From Methanobrevibacter sp. (GTDB lineage Archaea; Methanobacteriota; Methanobacteria; Methanobacteriales; Methanobacteriaceae), in NCBI GenBank assembly GCA_031289975.1, contig JAITOM010000021.1, forward strand, positions 1 through 19,604: 19,604 nt of DNA. The letters run 5' to 3'. Below are positions 1 to 7,043 of this stretch, in pieces; the first letter of the stretch is position 1, and each line of letters starts with the position of its first letter. Position numbers and translations under genes: made by a program. Under the pieces are notes generated by a model. The model was not told the DNA's origin, ran no database searches, and saw only the letters and a list, made by a program, of their open reading frames with translations.

Positions 1-920
1 TTACATCAGTAGCTTATGGCATATTTCGTGCAGAAGGAAATGTTACAAAAGCAACATATGGAATGTTAATTGGAGCTGTAATCAACATGATTTTAGATCC
101 TATTTTCATATATACAATGAATTTAGGTGTTTTTGGAGCAGGACTTGCATCAATATTATCCTTAGCTTTTGTATCATTATTGTTGATTTATTGGTTTAAA
201 AAAGAGAGTTATGTTGATTTTTCACTTAAAAATTTCAATTTTCAGTTGGGTTTAATAAAGAAAATATTATCTGTTGGTATACCAGCAGGAATTGAAATGT
301 TAATTGTTGCTTTTGTAAATCTTTTTATAAACTCTCTTTTATTGTTAGTTGGTGATATTCAAGGAGTAGCAGTTTATAACGCTGGATGGAGGGTTATAAT
401 GACAGCTTTTGTTGTTCCAATGGCTATTGGTATGTCAACTGTAGCTGTTACAGGAGCAAACTATGGGGCAGGTAAATTTGAAAATTTAAAAGTGATATAT
501 AATTATACAATTAAATTTGGTTTATTAATAGTCACTTTAATGGCTATATTTATATTTGTATTCGCTCCACAAATAAGTTATCTTTTCGCATATTTGCCTG
601 AATTAGTAGATGTTAGGAGTTTATTAACTGAATTTTTGAGAGTAACTTGCCTATTTTACTTCTTCATACCTTTGGGTATAACTGCAAGTTCAGTTTTTCA
701 AGGAGTTGGAAAAGGATTTAGTTCATTAATTATTACCATAATTCGATTATTACTTTTTGAAATGGTTTTTGCTTATATTTTGGCTATTGTATGTGGATTT
801 GGTCAATATGGAGTATGGTACGGAACTATTTTAGGTAATGGTATTGGATCAATATTTGGATATTTCTATGCAAGAAGATATATCAATAGATTAAATAAAA
901 AAGAACTTGCAGTAAAATAA
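1..920 (+). CDS. MATE-family efflux transporter, C-terminal part (5' end outside window)
   Basis: Reading frame 3 is open from the first base, so the gene begins upstream and the ATG at 63 is internal. About 305 residues are visible, against about 450 for a whole MATE protein. The visible part is a string of hydrophobic helices. It contains the segment NMILDPIFIY followed by GVFGAGLAS near the end of the first half, and the second-half GIPAGIE...NAGWR and GANYGAGKFE segments, which are typical of DinF/NorM-like MATE proteins. It ends with a short basic cytoplasmic tail. Members of the family exchange Na+ or H+ for cationic drugs or metabolites across the cytoplasmic membrane. The substrate cannot be told from sequence. 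The next gene starts 149 bases downstream and is probably a separate transcription unit. Confidence 0.88.
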   Translation, partial: TSVAYGIFRAEGNVTKATYGMLIGAVINMILDPIFIYTMNLGVFGAGLASILSLAFVSLLLIYWFKKESYVDFSLKNFNFQLGLIKKILSVGIPAGIEMLIVAFVNLFINSLLLLVGDIQGVAVYNAGWRVIMTAFVVPMAIGMSTVAVTGANYGAGKFENLKVIYNYTIKFGLLIVTLMAIFIFVFAPQISYLFAYLPELVDVRSLLTEFLRVTCLFYFFIPLGITASSVFQGVGKGFSSLIITIIRLLLFEMVFAYILAIVCGFGQYGVWYGTILGNGIGSIFGYFYARRYINRLNKKELAVK

Positions 921-1069
921 AAACTTCATTATTATAATAGTTATAGAACATAAAATTTATAGTACAATAAAAAAGTTTAAATAATATAGTAAATAAATAA
1001 TATTTGTGTTACTATTAATTAAATAGTGCAAAAATATTTTAATAATCAATGAATTTGGAGGCATTAAAT

Positions 1070-1321
1070 ATGAAGAAAGCATTTGATCAAATTATGGAGC
1101 ATAAAAATTTATTATTTTTTGTTGGTGGAGCAATCACAGCATTAGCAGCGAAAAAAATCATGGAAAGTGATAAAACTAAAAATTTCGTGGTTAAAACAGC
1201 AGCAAAAGTAATGCAATTTCAAGATGAAGCAAATGAAACTCTTTTAAATATAAAAGAGGATGCTGAAGATATTAAAAATGACGCAGTCGATACTAAAAAG
1301 AAAACTACTCAAAACAAATAA
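1070..1321 (+). CDS. Small membrane-anchored helical protein, DUF6110/PacL-like P-type ATPase partner candidate
   Basis: This is an 83-residue protein. The ATG at 1070 is chosen over the in-frame ATG at 1049 because a clear Shine-Dalgarno GGAGG (1057-1061) lies 8 bases before it. Residues about 13-27 (NLLFFVGGAITALAA) form one membrane helix with a GG small-residue motif. A basic stretch and a long, charged, probably helical or coiled-coil tail follow (EDAEDIKNDAVDTKKK). This layout matches small proteins encoded beside heavy-metal P1B ATPases, namely the DUF6110 family and mycobacterial PacL (DUF1490), which are membrane-bound partners of such pumps. The family assignment is from memory of that layout. 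Here the ATPase gene lies 3.6 kb downstream, beyond mobile debris, so the functional link is an inference. A T-rich tract follows the stop codon. Confidence 0.6.
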   Translation: MKKAFDQIMEHKNLLFFVGGAITALAAKKIMESDKTKNFVVKTAAKVMQFQDEANETLLNIKEDAEDIKNDAVDTKKKTTQNK

Positions 1322-1372
1322 TTATTTTCATTTTTTTATGGCTCATACAGATGACTTATCACAAGATTTTAA

Positions 1373-1516
1373 GGCACTGTAAAATTAGCATGGATTTTTA
1401 CAATTGAAAAATCAAAAACAGATGATAAAAGTTTAATGATAGGTATACGGTCTAAATTTTTTCTGCTAAAAACCCAAATTCCAGATCGTGAATTTCCATC
1501 CTCTTTTTACAGCGCC
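1373..1516 (+). mobile_element. Miniature inverted-repeat element, family A copy 1 (144 bp)
   Basis: The left end reads GGCACTGTAAAATTAGCATG and the right end is its imperfect inverted counterpart, ending in TTTTTACAGCGCC. The interior is shared with copies at 1753, 4010, 4342 and 18377. No coding capacity is seen. The 8-base flanks (GATTTTAA and ATTAAATT) do not match, so any target duplication has decayed or the copy was rearranged. Confidence 0.85.
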
Positions 1517-1540
1517 ATTAAATTCACAAGTAAATAATAA

Positions 1541-1598
1541 AGTTTCTAAATCATAATTTTTGTAAATTTTTTTAAAATTATGGAAGTTTATAGAAACT
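1541..1598. repeat. 58-base hairpin with two stems
   Basis: AGTTTCTA (1541-1548) pairs with TAGAAACT (1591-1598). Inside it CATAATTTT (1552-1560) pairs with AAAATTATG (1574-1582). It sits just outside element copy 1. It could be another tiny mobile element or a transcription end site; the sequence does not decide. Confidence 0.5.
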
Positions 1599-1752
1599 CT
1601 CTTTTATATGTTAAGATAAATTTTCTTATTTTAACAGCAGTGTTAAATGATTTTAATCCTACACCTAATTTTAAAAATAAAGAATAAAAAAAATTAAAAA
1701 TTAATTAAAATTTTTAAAAATAATATATTTAAAAATAAATGATTAATTATAA

Positions 1753-1905
1753 GGCACTGTAAAAAGAGGATGGAAATTTGAAACCCAAAAACTGGTTGTT
1801 GTGCAGAAAAAATTTAGACTATATACATGTTATTAAACTTTTACAAACTTTTACCATATTTTCTTAATTTTCAATTGTAAATTTCCATGCTAATTTTACA
1901 GTGCC
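1753..1905 (-). mobile_element. Miniature inverted-repeat element, family A copy 2 (153 bp, inverted to copy 1)
   Basis: It starts GGCACTGTAAAAAGAGGATG and ends CATGCTAATTTTACAGTGCC, so it is the reverse orientation of the copy at 1373. The flanks AATTATAA (1745-1752) and AATTATAG (1906-1913) agree at 7 of 8 positions, which is a target-site duplication. Internal sequence matches the other copies but it is about 9 bases longer. Confidence 0.88.
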
Positions 1906-2172
1906 AATTATAGTAGTTTTGATAAAGTTCTTAATAAATAACTTTTTTAAAAATAAATATTATTAAAATATATTTATTTAAAATTGGTTATATTAACTAA
2001 AATAAATTTATATTATTTAAAATTTAAAATTATATATTTTTATAAATTAATAGTTGAAATTAAATAATTTAATAAATAAAATTATCATCTTAAAATTTAA
2101 AAACTTTTAAGTTTTTTTAATAGTAAAGAATTGGTGTAAAAACATATTTCAAGTAACCAGTCAAATCGAGGC

Positions 2173-2348
2173 TGTGAAAAATTCAACTGATGAGGATATA
2201 ATACTTTATTTAATATGTATACTACTTAATTTTTTAAAGCATTTTAAGGGCTTTATAAGATCAATGCAATATTAAAAAAGGACTTTTACTTAATGCCTAC
2301 ATTTGAATAAAAAGTTGGAAAAATAATTTATCAGTTGAATTTTTCACA
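2173..2348. repeat. 176-bp element with 19-bp perfect terminal inverted repeats (family C)
   Basis: TGTGAAAAATTCAACTGAT at 2173-2191 is repeated in exact inverse complement at 2330-2348. The 138-base interior has no gene. No clear flanking duplication is visible. It is probably a miniature transposable element or the end-to-end remnant of an insertion sequence. It appears once in this window and has no sequence in common with families A and B. Confidence 0.7.
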
Positions 2349-2541
2349 TCTTCAATTTTTTACATAGTCATTATGGAAAAGTTCTTAAATTTTAAATTGA
2401 TAATTTTTTATTAAATTATTTAATTTTAAATATATAGTCGTGAAAATTTATAATTTTAAATTTCAAATAATATAAATATGATATTAGGAAATTTTAAAAA
2501 ATTATTTGATTTATTAATTATTGGATGTTTATGGTGAATAA

Positions 2542-2850
2542 ATGAAAAAATTAAAAACAATAACTGAAATTTTAAATATTCTTAAAAACAATGAGAAATA
2601 TCTAAAAAAAAAACATAGATTTAAAAGTATAGGTGTTTTTGGTTCTTATTTAAATGGTAATGTAAGAGAGGATAGTGATCTTGATATTTTAATTGAATTT
2701 CAAAAAGATGCGAAAATTGGTCTTATAAAATATATTAATATTGAAGAAGAGCTAAGCAAGTTATTTGGAATAGAAGTAGATTTAGTGGAAAAATCTGCCT
2801 TAAAGCCAAAGATAGGAGAACATGTTTTAAAAGAGATTGTTTATCCATGA
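2542..2850 (+). CDS. mntA: MntA-type minimal nucleotidyltransferase antitoxin
   Basis: This 102-residue protein has a minimal nucleotidyltransferase fold. The signature GSx10DxD is visible as G34-S35 followed by D46-L47-D48, and the third acidic residue is probably D80 in IEVDLVEK. In the type VII HepT-MntA systems this enzyme AMPylates a tyrosine next to the active site of the HEPN toxin and so silences it. The start is the ATG at 2542, with GGTGA at 2533-2537 just ahead. The stop codon overlaps the start of the toxin gene in ATGA (2847-2850), so the two are translationally coupled. The length is normal for the family and no damage is seen, so the operon is likely functional. Confidence 0.9.
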   Translation: MKKLKTITEILNILKNNEKYLKKKHRFKSIGVFGSYLNGNVREDSDLDILIEFQKDAKIGLIKYINIEEELSKLFGIEVDLVEKSALKPKIGEHVLKEIVYP

Positions 2851-3188
2851 AAAGAGATTGGGAAGATTTCATTAAAGATATTTTGGATGAAATTGAAAAT
2901 ATTCTCGAATTTGTTGAAGATATGAATTATGATGATTTTTTTCAAGATAATAAAACCATTTATGCAGTTATAAGATCCATCGAAATTATGGGTGAAGCAG
3001 TAAAAAACATACCCTATGAAATCCAAGAGAAGTATTTTGAGATACCATGGAGCCAAATGGCAAAAATGAGAGATAAATTGATTCATGGATATTTTAATAT
3101 TAATCATTTAAGAGTTTGGGAAACAGTGACTAATGAGATACCACCATTACAACCACTATTTAAACAGATATTTGATGAATATAAATAA
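2847..3188 (+). CDS. hepT: HepT-type HEPN toxin (DUF86), RNase
   Basis: This is a 113-residue, all-helical HEPN-domain protein. The catalytic motif RX4HXY is present as R75-DKLI-H80-G-Y82. R and H belong to the RNase active site, and the tyrosine is the residue AMPylated by MntA in characterised systems. The segment IRSIEIMGEAVKNIP before it is typical of DUF86 proteins. It is encoded directly after mntA with a 4-base overlap. Free HepT cleaves RNA, including tRNA in known cases, and stops growth; these systems stabilise mobile DNA and some act against phage. Its place inside a region of transposon debris fits an accessory module. The order antitoxin then toxin is the usual one for this type. 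Confidence 0.9.
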   Translation: MKRDWEDFIKDILDEIENILEFVEDMNYDDFFQDNKTIYAVIRSIEIMGEAVKNIPYEIQEKYFEIPWSQMAKMRDKLIHGYFNINHLRVWETVTNEIPPLQPLFKQIFDEYK

Positions 3189-3248
3189 AACATATTCACA
3201 CTCAATCAATAAAGTTTAGCAAGAAAACTATAAATGATAATTATTCAT

Positions 3249-3503
3249 TCAAATCTTCTCAAGTAAATTAACTTTTTTGATTTTACCTCCAGAACCAATT
3301 ATTTCTATATTTTGGAATTTTTCATAATTGAATTTAACTTCATCATCTAAATCAATTGATATTTGTTGATTGGCAGCATGTCCTAAAGCTTCATCATATT
3401 TTATTGTTTCTTCTAACTGTTTTTGTAATTTTGTATTATAGTTTCTGACATAATTTATTGCAAAATGAATTATTGGTATAATTTGATTAAATTTAAATTT
3501 ATT
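3249..3503 (-). pseudogene. C-terminal remnant of an adenine DNA methyltransferase (PglX/COG1002-like)
   Basis: Only about 84 codons remain, ending in a normal stop at 3249-3251. The frame closes upstream at 3504-3506 and no start codon is available. The peptide contains ISIDLDDEVKFNYEKFQ, which resembles the conserved C-terminal 'IDLDDGVKVNYxKF' segment of large N6-adenine methyltransferases of BREX (PglX) and related type II restriction-modification proteins. The match is from memory of the motif. A preceding helical segment (YNTKLQKQLEETIKYDEAL) also fits. The rest of the gene, including the catalytic NPPY region, is absent from the window, so the fragment cannot methylate DNA. With hepT-mntA next door it suggests a decayed defence island. 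Confidence 0.45.
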
Positions 3504-3797
3504 TTATTATAATTCTTATTTTTTAAAAATATTACACATAATCATTTTATAATTAAAAATGAAAATAGTTAATAAATTATTAAAAATATAAATATTTTAT
3601 AAAAAATTATTAAAATAAAGAGAATCAAATATTCTCTAACTTCAAAAACTAAAGTTTTTAAAGTGTAAAAAAATTTGTCTTGCACTATAACTATAAACTA
3701 TTGCTCACAACAATATCAATAGAAAAATATATATTGAAGTTTTATACAATATAGTAAATGAAACTATGTGTTTATTCTCAGAAAAAAGAAGATATAA

Positions 3798-4019
3798 TTA
3801 ATTATAATAACATCTAAAGCAGATAAATACCTTAAAAAATTATTTAAAAAGGTTAATAAAAATTTAGAGAGAATATTGAGAGATATTAAAGAACTTACTA
3901 ATAATCCCTATGATTCTGATTTTCCAAAAGAAAATTACAAAGGAAATAGGAAAGTAAGAATCAGCGATTATCGTGTGTTTTTTAGAATAAATAATAATCC
4001 TCCAGAAATGGCATTGTAA
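3798..4019 (+). pseudogene. RelE/ParE-family toxin remnant truncated by a mobile element
   Basis: The frame encodes SKADKYLKKLFKKVNKNLE, then a helix, NNPYDSDF, and KGNRKVRISDYRVFFRINNN. This is the usual order of a RelE/ParE mRNA-interferase fold: helical hairpin, 'NPYD' turn, and the strand with the 'R-I-DYRV-F-I' motif. The beginning has no ATG, GTG or TTG (the frame opens after a stop at 3795-3797 with TTA ATT ATA ATA), so the start codon is lost or mutated. At 4010 the family A element begins and its TGTAAAA end supplies the stop TAA at 4017-4019. The last beta strand, which normally carries the catalytic residues, is therefore missing. No partner antitoxin gene is seen beside it. Confidence 0.65.
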
Positions 4020-4095
4020 AATTAGCATGGAAATTTAAATCTGGAATTTAGTTTTTAGGCAGAAAAAAGTTAGACCATATATATAACTCATAAAT
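4010..4095 (-). mobile_element. Miniature inverted-repeat element, family A copy 3 (one end only)
   Basis: It begins GGCATTGTAAAATTAGCATG. It then follows the inner sequence of the complementary strand of copy 1 (CTGGAATTT, GCAGAAAAAA and TAGACC boxes) up to about 4095, where similarity stops. The second half is missing. It interrupts the RelE-like toxin remnant. The right limit is approximate. Confidence 0.7.
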
Positions 4096-4192
4096 TATAT
4101 TAATATAATCAGTTAATTGTTTTTTGGTGGAGTTTAAATAAAAGAAAGTGAATTATTAAAATGAATATTATAATTTTAATATTTATAATAAC

Positions 4193-4735
4193 TATAGTGA
4201 ACTAAAAATGTTTTTAAGTAAAGAAAATCAGAGACAAACTTTTAAAAAGTTTGATCAAAAGTTCACAAATTTATCTTTTTAGTCAATTTTTTTCTAAAAA
4301 ATTGAATCAAGATTTGTTATCGAAGATAACTTAAGAAAATCGGCATTGTAAAATTAACATGGATTTTCACAATTGAAAAATTAAAAACAGATGATAAAAG
4401 CTTAATGACATGTATATGTCCTAAATTTTTTCTGCTAAAAATCCAAATTCCAGATTGCGAATTTCCATCCTCTTTTTACAGTGCCAGAAAATCTAAGATT
4501 TCTCGTTTCTAATTGAACAAGTTCAATAATGAGTTTTTTAAAAATATATTTAAATTATCAATTTCATAAATAAAAATATAATATTATTTATTTTTAAAAA
4601 TAAAATTTTTAAATTTATTAATTAATAATTTAATAAAATATTAAAAAGTATTATTGAAAATTAAATAAATAAAAATTTGAAAATTAAATAAATAAAAATG
4701 AATGATTAATTATAAACTTTTTTTATTCCACTATA
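4193..4735 (+). mobile_element. Short TIR element, family B copy 1, interrupted by a family A element
   Basis: The left end is TATAGTGAACTAAAAATGTTTTTAAG and the right end is AACTTTTTTTATTCCACTATA, its imperfect inverse. From about 4530 to 4735 it matches the second copy at 13991-14204 nearly base for base. Relative to that copy it has about 310 extra bases (roughly 4221-4529), which include the family A element at 4342-4485 and three hairpins. The TATA at both ends is compatible with insertion at TA, as in IS630/Tc1-mariner-type elements. Confidence 0.7.
4342..4485 (+). mobile_element. Miniature inverted-repeat element, family A copy 4 with perfect 8-bp target duplication
   Basis: It runs from GGCATTGTAAAATTAACATG to TTTTTACAGTGCC, is 144 bp long and collinear with copy 1. 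The 8 bases AGAAAATC lie directly before (4334-4341) and directly after (4486-4493), a perfect target-site duplication that marks a recent or unrearranged insertion. The insertion lies within the family B element. Confidence 0.92.
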
Positions 4736-4893
4736 AATAAAAATTTTATAATATATTTAATAATTAAATAAAAAGATTTAAGATAGACATCCTAAGAATA
4801 TACAATTAATTCATTAAAATTAACCCTTGATTTTATTTATTAAATAATTTTAACTATAATATATTATATATTAATCAACTCTAATGGAAAACT

Positions 4894-7008
4894 ATGTGGT
4901 ATGAAGTAATATACAATAAAAGGAATAGGCTTAGACTTAGGTCAGGTAGATATGCATTCACTGAAAAAGAAGGTTATGGTATTGCCAAGATACTTTTAGA
5001 AAAGAGTTATGTGGGTAGTGTTATTACTTCGCATATCAATGGTGGTATATTCATATCTTTGGATTGTAATCAAAAAAATTTAACACTCAACAAGAATAGG
5101 ATTCTTAAATTTATAAGTAATATTAAGGAAAAAGATATTTTTGAAGTTGATGATACCACCGATGCAAATTCATTAAAACAGCTTGAAAATGAATTTTTCT
5201 TAAAGCTTTCAAACATGGTCATTGGAAGAGTATTATTTGATATTTTCATTCCTATTCCTTTAAAAAGTCTGAGTGCGGTTTATAAGTCAATTCCATTTAT
5301 AATAGTTGGATTAAAATCTCTTAATAAGTGGAAAATTAATGTGGCTGTTTTGGATGCTCTTGCAATTGGTGGATCAATATACATGAAATCATATAATTCT
5401 GCTGGTTCTATTATATTCTTACTTTCAATATCTGATATTTTAGAAGATTACACAATAAAACGAACTAAAAGTACACTTCAAAGTAGCTTAGCTATTAACA
5501 TTGACACTGTTTGGATGGTCACTGAATCTGGTGAGGAAATAGCTATTCCTCTTCAAGAGGTTAAAGAAGGAGATTTAATTAAAGTAAGGTCTGGTGGTAT
5601 GATACCTGTTGATGGTGTTATTTCCTCTGGAGATGGGATGATAAATGAATCTACTATGACTGGTGAGCCTTTATCTATCCATAAAGATGAAGGAACTACA
5701 GTTCATGCTGGGACAGTTGTTGAAGAAGGTTATATAGTAATTTCTGTAACTGGTGTTGATGAACAAACAAGAATAAATAAAATTATCCAATTAATTGAGG
5801 AATCAGAAGCTTTAAAAGCAGATATACAAAGCAAAGCTGAGAATTTAGCTGATTCTATAGTTCCTTTAAGTTTAATAGCTACAGCCCTAATTTACATATT
5901 AACAAGAGATCCAATGAAAGCTCTCTCAGCACTTTTAGTTGATTATTCATGTGCAATTAAATTATCAACTCCTATTTCAGTAATTTCGGCAATGGAAGAA
6001 GCGACTAAACATAAAATAATGATTAAAGGCGGTAAATTTATTGAAAATTATGCTGAAGCAGATACAATTGTTTTTGATAAAACAGGAACATTAACTAAAA
6101 GTATTCCAAAGTTAGCTAAGGTGATATCTTTAGGTGAATATTCTAATGAGGACATATTAAAAATATCTGCTTGTTTAGAGGAACATTATGTTCATAGTGT
6201 TGCCAGGGCTATTGTAAACGAAGCTAATGCTTGTAATCTTAAACATAAAGAAGAACATGCTGAAGTAGAATATATTGTCGCACATGGGATTTCAACGATG
6301 TTTCGTTCTCAAAAAACAATGATTGGGAGTGGGCATTTCATTTTTGAAGATGAAAAAATTCCTTTATCTAATAAGAATAAAAAAATCATTAAGGAAAACA
6401 CTGATAGCTATTCTACAATATTTTTAGCTATTAATGGAAAATTAGAGGGTGTTCTATGTATTGAAGATCCTGTTCGAGGCGAAGCTAAAGATGTTATTCA
6501 AAAATTAAAAGATTTGGGAATTAAAAATGTGTTTATGTTAACTGGTGATAGTGAAAATGTAGCATCCGCGGTTTCAGAAAAATTAGGTATTTCTAAATAC
6601 AAATCACAAGTACTTCCTGAAGATAAAGCAAATATAATTGAAGAGATTAAAAAGAAAGATGGTTCTAAAGTTATCATGGTTGGGGATGGAATAAATGATT
6701 CACCAGCTTTATCGGTTGCTGATGTTTCAGTAGCTATGAAGAATTCATCAGATATAGCAAGAGAAGTTGCAGATATTACCTTAATTTCAGATGACTTAAA
6801 TAATCTGGTTAAACTTAGACTTTTAAGTGAGGGAATGATAGATAAAATTCAGAATAACTTTAAAGCTATTGTTGCTATTAACACTTCACTCATTGCTTTA
6901 GGTGGATTAGGAATATTAACTCCTTCAAACTCATCATGGATTCATAATTTATCTACAATAGCTATTGGTGCTTTATGTACACGACCAGTGTTGGATGAAG
7001 ATAAATAA
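4894..7008 (+). CDS. P1B-type heavy-metal-transporting P-type ATPase
   Basis: This 704-residue membrane pump uses ATP to move a transition metal ion. The N-terminus (residues 1-60, with GRYAFTEKEGYGIAKILLE and INGGIFISL) has the pattern of a degenerate HMA domain without the CxxC metal site. The actuator motif TGEP is at 256-259, the phosphorylation motif DKTGT starts at D395, and the hinge GDGIND is at 597-602. The membrane metal-site helix reads YSCAIKLSTP, with C353 in place of a canonical CPC. The usual His-Pro of P1B nucleotide-binding domains appears as EEHYVHSVARAI (His-Ser). Such features occur in CtpC-like pumps with PacL/DUF6110 partners, so Zn, Mn or Fe is possible and Cu less likely. 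The start ATG at 4894 has only a weak TGGA upstream. A YtfJ-like gene follows after 35 bases. Confidence 0.92.
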   Translation: MWYEVIYNKRNRLRLRSGRYAFTEKEGYGIAKILLEKSYVGSVITSHINGGIFISLDCNQKNLTLNKNRILKFISNIKEKDIFEVDDTTDANSLKQLENEFFLKLSNMVIGRVLFDIFIPIPLKSLSAVYKSIPFIIVGLKSLNKWKINVAVLDALAIGGSIYMKSYNSAGSIIFLLSISDILEDYTIKRTKSTLQSSLAINIDTVWMVTESGEEIAIPLQEVKEGDLIKVRSGGMIPVDGVISSGDGMINESTMTGEPLSIHKDEGTTVHAGTVVEEGYIVISVTGVDEQTRINKIIQLIEESEALKADIQSKAENLADSIVPLSLIATALIYILTRDPMKALSALLVDYSCAIKLSTPISVISAMEEATKHKIMIKGGKFIENYAEADTIVFDKTGTLTKSIPKLAKVISLGEYSNEDILKISACLEEHYVHSVARAIVNEANACNLKHKEEHAEVEYIVAHGISTMFRSQKTMIGSGHFIFEDEKIPLSNKNKKIIKENTDSYSTIFLAINGKLEGVLCIEDPVRGEAKDVIQKLKDLGIKNVFMLTGDSENVASAVSEKLGISKYKSQVLPEDKANIIEEIKKKDGSKVIMVGDGINDSPALSVADVSVAMKNSSDIAREVADITLISDDLNNLVKLRLLSEGMIDKIQNNFKAIVAINTSLIALGGLGILTPSNSSWIHNLSTIAIGALCTRPVLDEDK

Positions 7009-7043
7009 AATATATATTATTAGGTAATGGAGTTGATTTTGGT

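Larger units (their letters stand above)
1322..2541. other. Non-coding, AT-rich stretch filled with transposon-derived repeats
   Basis: No convincing gene is seen in these 1.2 kb; open frames are short and lack ribosome binding sites. The stretch contains two inverted copies of a short ISM1-like element (1373-1516 and 1753-1905), a hairpin (1541-1598) and an unrelated 19-bp terminal-inverted-repeat element (2173-2348). The rest is A+T-rich spacer. Bases 2400-2541 presumably hold the promoter of the toxin-antitoxin operon. Confidence 0.7.
3189..4893. other. Accessory decay region without an intact gene
   Basis: These 1.7 kb contain a methyltransferase C-terminal remnant (3249-3503, minus), a RelE/ParE-like toxin remnant (3798-4019), three or four short mobile elements, and a run of three hairpins (4235-4253, 4284-4304 and 4316-4330). 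The intervening parts, including 3504-3797, 4096-4192 and 4736-4893, are A+T-rich with no recognisable gene. The last part must hold the promoter of the ATPase operon, but several TATA-like strings prevent choosing one. Confidence 0.7.

Noticed and set aside
1049..1069. ATG at 1049 as start of the small membrane protein
   Set aside because: The ATG overlaps nothing useful upstream, while GGAGG at 1057-1061 is ideally placed for the ATG at 1070.
2841..3107. Antisense open frame of 88 codons opposite hepT
   Set aside because: It lies wholly opposite a well-supported gene and has no family features or ribosome binding site.
1322..4893. CRISPR array suspected from the many repeats
   Set aside because: The repeats are dispersed, of different lengths and inverted, with transposon-type ends; there is no regular spacing and no cas gene.
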